A DNA stretch of 36,422 nucleotides from Lachnospiraceae bacterium (GCA_022797535.1 JAAWKU010000017.1:1-36422); one strand, 5' to 3'; positions 15,748 to 23,292 are shown, counted from the stretch's first letter. Program-made: numbers and translations. The notes: generated from the sequence alone by a model not told the origin.

Positions 15748-16784
15748 GGACTCAAAGGCTATGCTGCCTTGTACTTGGTGTCCTGTTTCTTTTTACAGCC
15801 TGTGCCGGACAGGATGCACAGACGGATATTGCGGAAGAAAATAAAACCTCTTTTTTTGCAATGGATACTTATGTGACACTGACAGCTTACGGAAAAGACA
15901 GTAGAGAGGCGCTTTCGCTGGCACAGGGAAAAATGGAAGCCCTTGAAAGGCTGTGGTCTGTTACGGATGAAAACAGTGAGATTTACAGAGTAAACCACAG
16001 CGGGGGAACAGCAGTAGAAGTGAGTGATGAAACGGCAGCGCTTTTGCATTTTGCCCTTGGAATGGCAGATAAGACAGGCGGAGCCTTGGAACCAACGATT
16101 TACCCTGTCCTGACGGCATGGGGATTTACAACCGGGGAGCAAAGGATTCCTACGGAGAAAGAAATAGAGGGGCTTCTTGCGGCGGTCGGTTATGACAGGG
16201 TGAAAACAGAGGGAAACATGGTATTGCTTGAACAGGGTATGATGCTGGACCTTGGCGCTGTAGGGAAAGGATATGCCGGGGACCTTGCAGCGGAAGTCCT
16301 GCGGAACCATAATATTACATCGGCCCTGCTGGACATTGGAGGCAACATTCAGGCTATCGGAGCAAAGCCGGATGGCACGCCCTGGCGTTTAGGGCTGAGA
16401 GATCCGTTTTCAGGCGGCACAATCGGAATCCTGCAGGTTACGGATGCCGCTGTTGTCACCTCCGGGAATTATGAGAAATTTTTTGTAGGACAGGACGGTG
16501 AAACATATGGGCATCTGATTGATCCTGCGAGCGGCCGTCCGGCTAAGAGTGGGCTCGCATCCGTCACGGTAATTGCAAAAGAAGGCAGGATATGCGATGC
16601 ACTGTCAACAGCGCTCTTTATTATGGGAGCTGACAAGGCGGTGGAATACTGGAATGATAACATGGATTTTGAAATGATCCTGATTACGGATGAAGGGGAA
16701 ATTTTTGTGACAGAGGGAATTGCAGACAGTTTTATCGTAGATGATGCACACAGCGATATGAGTGTACATATGGTGGGCAGATGA
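15744..16784 (+). CDS. apbE: Lipoprotein FAD:protein FMN transferase ApbE
   Basis: Transfers FMN from FAD onto a Thr or Ser of a target protein, outside the membrane. A signal peptide with lipobox FTAC gives Cys20 as anchor. Family motifs are all visible: FFAMDTYVTL (37-46), DLGAVGKGYAGD (169-180), LDIGGN (196-201), VVTSGNYEKF (237-246), YGHLIDPASGRPA (255-267) and DALSTA (285-290, Mg2+/FAD site). The chosen start uses the ATGA overlap with the DUF4405 gene. NusG-II and Gx-type genes follow, as in Gram-positive flavin-based electron transfer loci. No classic FMN-binding-domain substrate is encoded here; the surface flavodoxins are candidate targets. Confidence 0.96.
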   Translation: MRTQRLCCLVLGVLFLFTACAGQDAQTDIAEENKTSFFAMDTYVTLTAYGKDSREALSLAQGKMEALERLWSVTDENSEIYRVNHSGGTAVEVSDETAALLHFALGMADKTGGALEPTIYPVLTAWGFTTGEQRIPTEKEIEGLLAAVGYDRVKTEGNMVLLEQGMMLDLGAVGKGYAGDLAAEVLRNHNITSALLDIGGNIQAIGAKPDGTPWRLGLRDPFSGGTIGILQVTDAAVVTSGNYEKFFVGQDGETYGHLIDPASGRPAKSGLASVTVIAKEGRICDALSTALFIMGADKAVEYWNDNMDFEMILITDEGEIFVTEGIADSFIVDDAHSDMSVHMVGR

Positions 16785-17149
16785 AGAAGAAAAATATATG
16801 TCTGGCTGGATTCTGTGCAGCGCTTTTCCTGTTTGGAGCGGCAGGAAGCCTGGCAGTGTGGTTCCGTCCACATGGATCATGGGTAAATGTGATGCAGGAC
16901 GGCATGGTGCTGTACAGTTTTGACCTCTCATCAACGCCTGACCAGACAATAGATATAGAGTATAACGGCAGTATCAATACAATCCAGATCAAGGATGGGA
17001 GAATCCGTGTTTTATCAGCGGAATGCCCGGATAAGACATGCGTCCATATGGGATGGCTGGAATCAGGGGCACTGCCTGTTGTATGCCTTCCTAACCGTCT
17101 GGTGATCGGGTTTGCGGAAAGGGAAAGTGTTGATGCAGTGGTTAAGTAA
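16781..17149 (+). CDS. NusG domain II-containing membrane protein (EetA-like), 122 aa
   Basis: One N-terminal membrane segment (about 6-27) anchors a small extracellular domain of the NusG_II type, with Cys82, Cys87 and Cys102 in a CPDKTCVHMGW...VVCLPN pattern. Such proteins occur beside Gx-type membrane proteins in flavin-based extracellular electron transfer loci, where the Listeria counterpart is called EetA. The role in that pathway is not fully defined; it may form a membrane complex that moves electrons or flavin. ATGA overlap with apbE shows coupled translation. Confidence 0.85.
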   Translation: MKKKNICLAGFCAALFLFGAAGSLAVWFRPHGSWVNVMQDGMVLYSFDLSSTPDQTIDIEYNGSINTIQIKDGRIRVLSAECPDKTCVHMGWLESGALPVVCLPNRLVIGFAERESVDAVVK

Positions 17150-17161
17150 AGGATATGTAGG

Positions 17162-17668
17162 ATGGATGCAAAAAAACTGACGCAGCTTGCCATGTTGACA
17201 GGTGTTGCACTGATTATATTTGTAGTAGAGCTTCAGATACCGAATCCGTTCCCGATACCGGGAGTCAAACTTGGGCTTGCCAATATCATCACTGTCTACG
17301 CGGTGTATCATTACCGGGCGAAGGAGGCTGCCATGATTGTATTTGCCAGGGTGGTGCTTGCAGCGTTTTTCAGCGGTAACATGATGGCGCTTATGTACAG
17401 TATGGCAGGAGGGATTTTTTGTCTTGCAGGGATGATTCCGCTGAAGCGGATCATAGATGAAAAGATGATATGGGTCAGCAGCGTTTTTGGCGCTGTGCTG
17501 CATAACATCGGGCAGATCAGCGTTGCAGTCCTGCTTACAAAGACATGGGGAGTCATTGCATATTTTCCGTTTCTGCTGTTGTCAGGATGCCTTGCGGGGG
17601 CTTTTACAGGCATCAGCGCACAGTTGATTATAAAAAGATTAAAAAATAAAGGAGGCCGGTTATTATGA
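17162..17668 (+). CDS. Gx transporter family membrane protein (EetB-like), 168 aa
   Basis: A polytopic membrane protein with about five helices, belonging to the family often named heptaprenyl diphosphate synthase component I or Gx transporter. The signature PNPFPIPGVKLGLANIITVYA (about 23-43) is the family hallmark, and a second glycine-rich ALMYSMAGG...GMIPL block follows. Members pair with NusG_II proteins (EetA/EetB in Listeria), as here, 12 nt downstream. ECF S-component-like folding makes flavin or quinone-precursor handling plausible, but the substrate is unproved. ATGA overlap with the next flavodoxin gene. Confidence 0.86.
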   Translation: MDAKKLTQLAMLTGVALIIFVVELQIPNPFPIPGVKLGLANIITVYAVYHYRAKEAAMIVFARVVLAAFFSGNMMALMYSMAGGIFCLAGMIPLKRIIDEKMIWVSSVFGAVLHNIGQISVAVLLTKTWGVIAYFPFLLLSGCLAGAFTGISAQLIIKRLKNKGGRLL

Positions 17669-18369
17669 AAAGGAGCCAATTGTTTATTTGTATGTTGACC
17701 GTGGTTTTTATGCTGGCAGGATGTGGCAGCAGGTCAATTCCGGAGGAGATGACACAAAGCAGTGTTCCTGATGTGGAAGCAGAAAAAACAGAAGATAAAG
17801 CATCAGAAACAATGAATGGTGAGTCCGGGCAGGGCAGTATTTTGACTGTTTACTTTTCCGTGCCGGAAACAGATGGTGTTGATGCGGTTGCAGGGGCAAG
17901 CCGTGTGGTCAAAGACGGTGAGGTGCTTGGGAACTGCCAGTATGTGGCAAATGTAATAAAAGAAACTGTCGGCGGAGACCTGTTTGAAATCAAAACCGTG
18001 CAGGAGTATCCGGGAAGCCATGAACCCTTATTGGAGTTTGCCTATGATGAGAAGGCAGTTAATGCAAGGCCGGAGCTGGCAGCGGGAATTGAGAATCTGG
18101 ATGATTACGATATGATATATCTGGTATACCCGAACTGGAATGCTGATCTGCCCATGCCGCTGTATACCTTCTTTGAAGAAAATGATTTTAGCGGAAAGAC
18201 AATCGTTCCTGTTGTTACCCATGGAGGCAGCGGTTTCTCCAGAACGATCCAGACAATTTCGGATATGGAGCCGGATGCAGATGTTATTTCGGATGGGCTT
18301 TCTATTTCCAGGCAGGATGTTCCTGACGCAGAAAATGATATTAAGGCATGGATTGAATCCCTTGAGTGA
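17665..18369 (+). CDS. Lipoprotein flavodoxin, 234 aa
   Basis: A signal peptide with lipobox LAGC anchors Cys20, followed by an acidic linker (about 24-57). The flavodoxin domain begins with ILTVYFSVPETDG (59-71) and then D73-A-V-A-G-A-S79, the best match in the operon to an ApbE site. GNCQYVA (about 87-93) takes the place of the usual phosphate loop. The second flavin loop is VYPNWNADLPMPLYTF (about 153-168), and THGGSGFS (about 189-196) is the third. It overlaps the Gx gene by 4 nt, so its production is coupled to the ApbE-NusG_II-Gx group, which is strong context for a role as partner or substrate. Confidence 0.9.
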   Translation: MKRSQLFICMLTVVFMLAGCGSRSIPEEMTQSSVPDVEAEKTEDKASETMNGESGQGSILTVYFSVPETDGVDAVAGASRVVKDGEVLGNCQYVANVIKETVGGDLFEIKTVQEYPGSHEPLLEFAYDEKAVNARPELAAGIENLDDYDMIYLVYPNWNADLPMPLYTFFEENDFSGKTIVPVVTHGGSGFSRTIQTISDMEPDADVISDGLSISRQDVPDAENDIKAWIESLE

Positions 18370-18430
18370 GGGTTTGGAAGAATAACTTTCAGTTTTTTGA
18401 AACCAGACAGGAGAAACGGAGGTAGTACAG

Positions 18431-19138
18431 ATGCGGAACAGGCCTTTTGTTGTATGCCACATTTTAAGCACGTTAGACGGGAAGATCAATGGGGAATTCT
18501 TTGGAACCAGGGAAGTGGAGGCGCCAAGAAAAATCTATGAGGAGCTGAGGGATTATTACCAGTGTGATGCTACATTGTATGGAACAGCGACTATGGCGGA
18601 ATCTTATGGGACAGTTTCAGATATTCCCCATGCAGCAGAACACCATCCGAGGAAGGACTATATCGCGCAGACAGATGTCCGGAACTATATCATTGCTGTG
18701 GATGCGGAAGGTGTTTTACAGTATCAGTCAAAATATCTTGTGAGGGGCGGCCGGGCAAAGGCACATGTGATAGAGGTGCTGACAGAGCGGGTGTCCGATT
18801 CGTATATCGCGTACCTGAGAGGGCTGGACATTTCTTACATCTTTGCAGGAAGGGAGTCCCTGGATCTGCCGGAGGCCTTGCAAAAGCTGGAGAAAATGTT
18901 TGGGATTGGGAAAATCATGCTTGCCGGAGGTGGGAAGGTCAACCAGTCGTTCCTGCAGGATGGCCTGATTGATGAACTGAGCCTTGTCATAGCGCCGTTG
19001 GTGGAGGGCGACCCGGATGCCGTGGCGGTCTTTGAAAGGGGACCTTTCCTTGGCATTTGCCCGCCGAAGGCGTTTCATTTAAAGGAAGCGAGGACAATGG
19101 AGGGCGACAGCTTATGGCTTCGCTATACAGCAAAATAG
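18431..19138 (+). CDS. RibD C-terminal/dihydrofolate reductase-like reductase, 235 aa
   Basis: A NADPH-dependent reductase of the RibD_C family, related to the pyrimidine reductase of riboflavin synthesis. The STLDGKINGEFF motif (about 13-24) and the LAGGGKVNQSFL...DELSL..APL block (about 158-188) are the family signatures. It lacks the RibD deaminase domain, so it is not a full riboflavin enzyme. Many stand-alone members have other substrates. It is cytosolic and carries a GGAGG ribosome binding site. A link to flavin supply for the surrounding flavoproteins is attractive but inferred. Confidence 0.88.
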   Translation: MRNRPFVVCHILSTLDGKINGEFFGTREVEAPRKIYEELRDYYQCDATLYGTATMAESYGTVSDIPHAAEHHPRKDYIAQTDVRNYIIAVDAEGVLQYQSKYLVRGGRAKAHVIEVLTERVSDSYIAYLRGLDISYIFAGRESLDLPEALQKLEKMFGIGKIMLAGGGKVNQSFLQDGLIDELSLVIAPLVEGDPDAVAVFERGPFLGICPPKAFHLKEARTMEGDSLWLRYTAK

Positions 19139-19151
19139 GCGGGGTGTAAAT

Positions 19152-20981
19152 ATGGAAAAAATGTTGCGTATTGTTTTTATTGCCATTATGCTGCTTTCAC
19201 TCTCTGCCTGTGGGAACCATCCGGCAGAGGAACCGCTGTCTGAATGGGTATCCACGGAGACACTGGAAAATTCCGGACAGGCTGATACGGAGACAGTTAA
19301 GATCACATATATGCCGATACCCGATGAATACCGGCAGGCATCGGAAAATCCGGGGCAGTTGGAGCGCATGACATATGATTCTTCAGGAGGGGAAAAGTAT
19401 GCCTATGTGTATGTGCCATACGGATATGATGCGGAGGATGAAGAAACACGGTATGATATTCTCTATCTCATGCACGGCGGCGGTGGCAGTGCGGAAACCT
19501 ACTTTGGGAGCGATTCGCGTCCGGATTCCTTTAAAAATGTAATTGACAATCTGATTGCAAATGGCAGGATGGAGCCGGTTCTGATTGTTGCACCGTCGTT
19601 TTACCCGGCCGGGGATTCTGATGCCAGTGTATCCAATGCGGCTGCGCTGACAGGGAATTTCCATAAAGAACTGACTCAGGATTTGATCCCTGCAGTAGAG
19701 AGTGTGTATCACACATACGCTGAAACGGTTGACAGTGAGGGGCTGGCCGGCTCCCGCAGCCATAGGGCTTTTGGTGGATTTTCCATGGGCAGTGTGACGA
19801 CATGGTATAATTTTATCCACTGCCTAGATTACTTTGGGGTATTTCTGCCGTCCAGCGGGGACTGCTGGGCGCTGGGACAGATGGCTGGCGGAAGCAGCCC
19901 GGCAGACACGGCAGAATACCTTGCGGATATAGTGAGGGAGTCTGGTTACACCGCAGAAGATTTTCAGATTTATGCCGCAACCGGTACGGAGGATATTGCC
20001 TATGATATGCTTAACAGCCAGATAGAGGCCATGAAAGAATTGGAAGATGTTTTCCTGTACAGTGATACCGCACAGGACGGAAACCTGCATTATATTCTGG
20101 CGGACGGGCTGACCCATACCAGGAGCGCAGCCTGCGATTATGTGTATGATGTCCTTCCCCTGATTTATCCCCCGGAGGAAAACGCGATGGAAAGCAGGAT
20201 TCTTGTTGAAACGGATTATGAGATGCAGGAAATACAGACTAAGATCAATGGACAGACAATCTATGGAGTCGCCTATATCCCGCAGACAGAATCGGAAAAA
20301 ATGCCTTTGGTGATCTGTGCCCATGGGCTTGGCGCTTCCCACCGCTCCTGTGACGAGTATGCCTCTGAATTTGCCGCCCACGGTATTGCGGCATATTGTT
20401 TTGATTTCCGTGGAGGCGGAGGGAATCGGAGTGATGGCAGAATGACGGATATGTCGGTGATGACGGAGGTATCTGATCTGGAAGCCATACTGGAGGCGAC
20501 GAAAAGCTGGGATTTCGTAAACCCTGAGCGGATTGCTTTTCTTGGAGAAAGCCAGGGAGGAATTGTGTCTGCCATTGCAGCAGCAAGGCATCCGGAAGAT
20601 ATCTGCGGGGTAGTTTTGTGCTATCCTGCGTTTCTGGTGACGGATGCGGTGCATGAAAGGTTTGAGACAAAAGAAGATATTGAAGACGTTTATGCTTTCA
20701 ACTGGATCACGGCGGGCAGGGCTTACGCAGAGGATATGTGGGATTATGATGTTTATGAAGAAATCGGCAGCTTTGATAAAAAAGTCCTCCTGATGCATGG
20801 GGACAGGGATGGCATTGTACCGGTTTCTTATTCGGAAAAGGCTTATGATGCCTACCCGGATTCGGATTTTTATATCATTTCCGGTGCAGGCCATGGATTC
20901 AGCGGGCGGCATCTGGATGAGGCGATGGAACATATCTGGGATTATTTTTATGAAATAGGGATGGTTGGAGGCACAAGATGA
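19152..20981 (+). CDS. Lipoprotein with two tandem alpha/beta hydrolase domains, 609 aa
   Basis: A signal peptide with lipobox LSAC gives anchored Cys20. Domain 1 (about 65-340) resembles esterase D/feruloyl-esterase-type domains: oxyanion HGGGGS (109-113 region) and GFSMG with Ser211; a His near 321 (LTHTR) fits the triad. Domain 2 (about 355-609) is a second alpha/beta hydrolase with HGLGASH (391-397), GESQG with Ser467, Asp551 or Asp553 and His581 in GAGHGFSG. Both nucleophile sites look intact. Fusion of two unrelated esterase domains in one surface lipoprotein is unusual. The stop overlaps the final AKR gene by 4 nt. The substrate is probably an ester; feruloyl-type substrates are only a guess. 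Confidence 0.87.
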   Translation: MEKMLRIVFIAIMLLSLSACGNHPAEEPLSEWVSTETLENSGQADTETVKITYMPIPDEYRQASENPGQLERMTYDSSGGEKYAYVYVPYGYDAEDEETRYDILYLMHGGGGSAETYFGSDSRPDSFKNVIDNLIANGRMEPVLIVAPSFYPAGDSDASVSNAAALTGNFHKELTQDLIPAVESVYHTYAETVDSEGLAGSRSHRAFGGFSMGSVTTWYNFIHCLDYFGVFLPSSGDCWALGQMAGGSSPADTAEYLADIVRESGYTAEDFQIYAATGTEDIAYDMLNSQIEAMKELEDVFLYSDTAQDGNLHYILADGLTHTRSAACDYVYDVLPLIYPPEENAMESRILVETDYEMQEIQTKINGQTIYGVAYIPQTESEKMPLVICAHGLGASHRSCDEYASEFAAHGIAAYCFDFRGGGGNRSDGRMTDMSVMTEVSDLEAILEATKSWDFVNPERIAFLGESQGGIVSAIAAARHPEDICGVVLCYPAFLVTDAVHERFETKEDIEDVYAFNWITAGRAYAEDMWDYDVYEEIGSFDKKVLLMHGDRDGIVPVSYSEKAYDAYPDSDFYIISGAGHGFSGRHLDEAMEHIWDYFYEIGMVGGTR

Positions 20982-21964
20982 ATAAACGGATATTAGGGGT
21001 GGATTTAGAGGTATCAGCGCTGGGATTTGGATGTATGGGGCTGTCCCATGCTTACGGACCTGCCTGCGAAAAAGAAGAGGCAGTCCGTTTGATCCGGTCA
21101 GCAGCGGAAATAGGATACACGTTTTTTGATACGGCGGAATGCTATCTTGGCACTTACGCAGATGGCAGGGAAGCTAACAATGAGGAAGTGGTGGGTGAGG
21201 CACTGCATCCGATCCGCAATGAAGTAGTGATTGCCAGTAAGTTCGGTGTCAGGCATGAGGGCAGACAGCTTATTGTGGACAGCAGGCCGGAGACCATCCG
21301 CAAATCTGTGGAAGGAAGTTTGAGGCGGCTGGACACGGAAACAATAGACCTTTATTATCAACACCGCATCGATCCGCAGGTGGAGCCGGAAGCAGTTGCG
21401 GAAACGATGGCACAGCTTATCCGTGAGGGTAAAATCCGATATTGGGGCATTTCTGAGGCAACCGAAGAATATCTGCGCCGTGCCAATGCCGTATGCAGGG
21501 TGACGGCAGTTCAGAACCGTTATTCCATGATGGCGCGGTGGCATGAGGATTTATTTCCTGTACTTGAGGAATTGCAGGTGGGCTTTGTAGCGTTCAGCCC
21601 GTTGGCAAATGGTATTCTGAGTAATGCTTATAGTAAGGACAGCGCTTTTGAAAAAGGTGATTTCCGAAGTGATATGCCGCAGTACCGGGCAGATGCTTAC
21701 GAAAAAAATAAAGGGTTGTTTGATCTGCTGCAAAGCATGGCTGACAGCAAAGCGGCTGCACCTGCCCAGATTTCCCTTGCATGGATGTTGGAGAAGAAGC
21801 CATATATTGTACCCATTCCCGGTTCCAGGAAGTATGTGCGTATAAAGGAAAATGCAGTTTCCACAGATGTTATTCTTACGGTAGAAGATGTTGAGAAAAT
21901 AGATGCTGCGCTTGCAGATATTCCAATGTCAGAGGTTTTCGGAGGGCATTCTGTTTCTGCGTAA
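20978..21964 (+). CDS. Aldo/keto reductase, 328 aa
   Basis: A second AKR, of the larger (about 330 aa) AKR13/perakine-reductase-like group, different from the AKR that opens the operon. The catalytic tetrad is complete: Asp51, Tyr56, Lys88 and His129. The C-terminal cofactor segment PIPGSRKYVRIKEN (about 268-281) is present. It is cytosolic and translationally coupled to the tandem hydrolase by an ATGA overlap. It is the last clear gene of the operon. AKRs of this type reduce aldehydes or alpha-beta carbonyls with NADPH. Substrate unknown. Confidence 0.92.
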   Translation: MNKRILGVDLEVSALGFGCMGLSHAYGPACEKEEAVRLIRSAAEIGYTFFDTAECYLGTYADGREANNEEVVGEALHPIRNEVVIASKFGVRHEGRQLIVDSRPETIRKSVEGSLRRLDTETIDLYYQHRIDPQVEPEAVAETMAQLIREGKIRYWGISEATEEYLRRANAVCRVTAVQNRYSMMARWHEDLFPVLEELQVGFVAFSPLANGILSNAYSKDSAFEKGDFRSDMPQYRADAYEKNKGLFDLLQSMADSKAAAPAQISLAWMLEKKPYIVPIPGSRKYVRIKENAVSTDVILTVEDVEKIDAALADIPMSEVFGGHSVSA

Positions 21965-21978
21965 AAAGGGGGATGCGG

Positions 21979-22164
21979 ATGAATGTTTTACATGAATATG
22001 TTTGGGGAAATAAACCCTTTTTAAAGAAAAGTGTTTTACAGATTAGACCAGTTTCTTTATGGATTACCTATCTTTTGTGGCTGAATTGTCAGGAAACACA
22101 AGGTCGTGTGCTGAAATTTTGTAATATCTGGGAGTACGGACTGTGTCTGACTGATGGATTGTAG
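21979..22164 (+). CDS. Small uncertain ORF or gene remnant, 61 aa
   Basis: AAAGGGGG lies a few bases before the ATG at 21979 (an in-frame ATG at 21973 is too close to the site). The peptide has a hydrophobic middle (about 22-36) and several Trp and Cys residues, and no recognised motif. It follows the operon by only 14 nt. It may be a small membrane peptide or the decayed start of a lost gene; the cargo boundary is probably near here. Confidence 0.25.
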   Translation: MNVLHEYVWGNKPFLKKSVLQIRPVSLWITYLLWLNCQETQGRVLKFCNIWEYGLCLTDGL

Positions 22165-22345
22165 TATGGTGAGATGGAAATTTGTTTATTATAACGAGTA
22201 AAGTTTATTTTGGAAGGTGAGATGAAGTATTTTCTAAAAGGAAACAAAGACTATGAGAGCTGGGCGGATATCAGATACTGATATACATCGTATTTGGGTA
22301 AAATTCTTTAATATTGTCAAAGAAAGAGGGTGGTAACTTGGGAAA
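22165..22345. other. Non-coding or decayed stretch with a 17-bp palindrome
   Basis: A very short frame with a good ribosome binding site (GGAAGGTGAG) begins at 22222 and stops after 19 codons, so it looks like the start of a broken gene. Inside it, ATATCAG (22268-22274), ATA, CTGATAT (22278-22284) form a perfect dyad that could bind a regulator such as the winged-helix protein encoded just downstream. Confidence 0.35.
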
Positions 22346-22741
22346 ATGATAATTGTAACTTTTTCTGATTCGGAAGAACAGGTTGTAGAAAAGCTCAAAG
22401 CAGTATTAGTTGAGGATCAGGAAATCGAGTGCATTTCTATTACTGATGATAAAGAAATGATATTTGGTGATGTAGAGATACGGACAAAGCAACGGAAGGT
22501 CTTTTTAAAAGGAAAAGAAATAGAATTGACCACCAGAGAGTTCGATGTTCTGTACACACTTGCATACTATCATGACCAAGTGCTGACTACCAGACAAATC
22601 TATAAAGCAATCACTGGCGAAGATGTTATGGATGATTATCATGGTATTGAAAGCAGTATATATTCTATAAGAAAAAAGTTAGGGCATGATATCATTCTGA
22701 ACATTCGCGGATATGGATACCAATTAAAAAAAGAGAGATAA
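22346..22741 (+). CDS. Orphan OmpR/PhoB-type winged-helix DNA-binding protein, 131 aa
   Basis: Residues about 45-130 form the trans_reg_C winged helix: FGDVEIRTKQRKVFLKG, LTTREFDVLYTLA and the final NIRGYGYQL wing are all typical. The first 45 residues are short and do not contain a receiver domain or phospho-acceptor Asp pattern, so it is not a response regulator. Such receiver-less proteins are common on Clostridial elements. The start at 22346 follows GAGGGTGG at about 11-nt spacing. A strong terminator follows its stop at once. Confidence 0.85.
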   Translation: MIIVTFSDSEEQVVEKLKAVLVEDQEIECISITDDKEMIFGDVEIRTKQRKVFLKGKEIELTTREFDVLYTLAYYHDQVLTTRQIYKAITGEDVMDDYHGIESSIYSIRKKLGHDIILNIRGYGYQLKKER

Positions 22742-22747
22742 AGAGGA

Positions 22748-22790
22748 AGCCAGAAACAAAGAGGATTTTTACTTGTTTCTGGCTTTTTCA
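22748..22790 (+). terminator. Rho-independent terminator of the winged-helix gene
   Basis: AGCCAGAAACAA (22748-22759) pairs perfectly with TTGTTTCTGGCT (22773-22784); TTTTT follows the stem. Confidence 0.9.
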
Positions 22791-22968
22791 TATATTTTTA
22801 AGAAAATCGAATAAAAAATGAATTTGTGATGAACGTGTACTGAAATAGGTTTGATAAAATGAAAATAAATTGAATGTTGATATTTGATGGAACCCGGAAA
22901 TACCTCGCCAAAGAAAAAAACGGTGCTTTGACGGGTACATCAGTACGCCAGTTGACATATTTTCATTC

Positions 22969-23003
22969 CCTTCTGGCTCTGTTTTAGAGCTAGGGGGATT
23001 TTT
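22969..23003 (+). terminator. Terminator or transcription attenuator in the leader
   Basis: CCTTCTGGCTCT (22969-22980) pairs over all 12 positions, with G-U pairs, with AGAGCTAGGGGG (22986-22997) around a GTTTT loop, then A and a T-run. It stands about 290 nt before the sigma-like gene, with the winged-helix terminator already upstream, so attenuation of a leader transcript is more likely than simple gene ending. Confidence 0.7.
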
Positions 23004-23238
23004 ATTTGCAAATAAAATATAACCATGCTGTTATTTACAATAGACAGCGTATACGTTTCAGAATCAATGCCTGTGGTGGCTGGTTAAAAAAATCATCAGC
23101 CATGCATGGGCATTTTTTATGCTAAATAGTGAATTATTAGAGCAGGATAGATATGAACAATTATCAAAAGAACAGGAATGCAAATATGTGTATCTGTTCT
23201 TTAGCTGTTTTATAGGGCAAGAAATAAAGTGTCGCTCA

Positions 23239-23285
23239 CCTCCGGTTTCAGAATTTTGCAGCCTAAATTCTGAAATTCAAGGAGG
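23239..23285 (+). promoter_or_regulatory. Stem-loop that sequesters the ribosome binding site of the sigma-like gene
   Basis: TTTCAGAATTT (23246-23256) pairs perfectly with AAATTCTGAAA (23265-23275). Outside this 11-bp stem, CCTCC (23239-23243) can pair with GGAGG (23281-23285), which is the ribosome binding site. In that fold translation of the sigma-like gene would be blocked. Confidence 0.55.
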
Positions 23286-23292
23286 AAATGCC

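Larger units (their letters stand above)
22791..23292 (+). promoter_or_regulatory. 500-bp untranslated leader region before the sigma-like gene
   Basis: No convincing gene is present. It contains a terminator/attenuator (22969-23003), a TGGCTG...CAGCCA stem with a CCATGCATGG palindrome near 23079-23109, and the stem-loop that buries the ribosome binding site of the sigma-like gene (23239-23285). An in-frame extension of the sigma gene up to 23119 exists, but it has no ribosome binding site and runs through these RNA structures, so I treat it as leader. Confidence 0.5.

Noticed and set aside
19824..20933. Antisense 369-aa open frame across the tandem hydrolase gene
   Set aside because: Rich in Cys, His and Arg as expected for a shadow; catalytic motifs are on the other strand.
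22889..22933. Possible 14-codon leader peptide in the sigma leader
   Set aside because: No ribosome binding site and no run of regulatory codons; kept only as part of the untranslated leader.
22981..22992. GTTTTAGAGCTA, identical to the start of a type II-A CRISPR repeat, with CGGTGCTTT about 60 nt before it
   Set aside because: It occurs once, has no repeat copies or spacers, and no cas genes are nearby. The bases are fully explained as the loop and arm of a 12-bp terminator hairpin.
23119..23292. N-terminal extension of the sigma-like protein
   Set aside because: No ribosome binding site at 23119, and the stretch contains the regulatory hairpin; AAGGAGG before 23293 defines the start.
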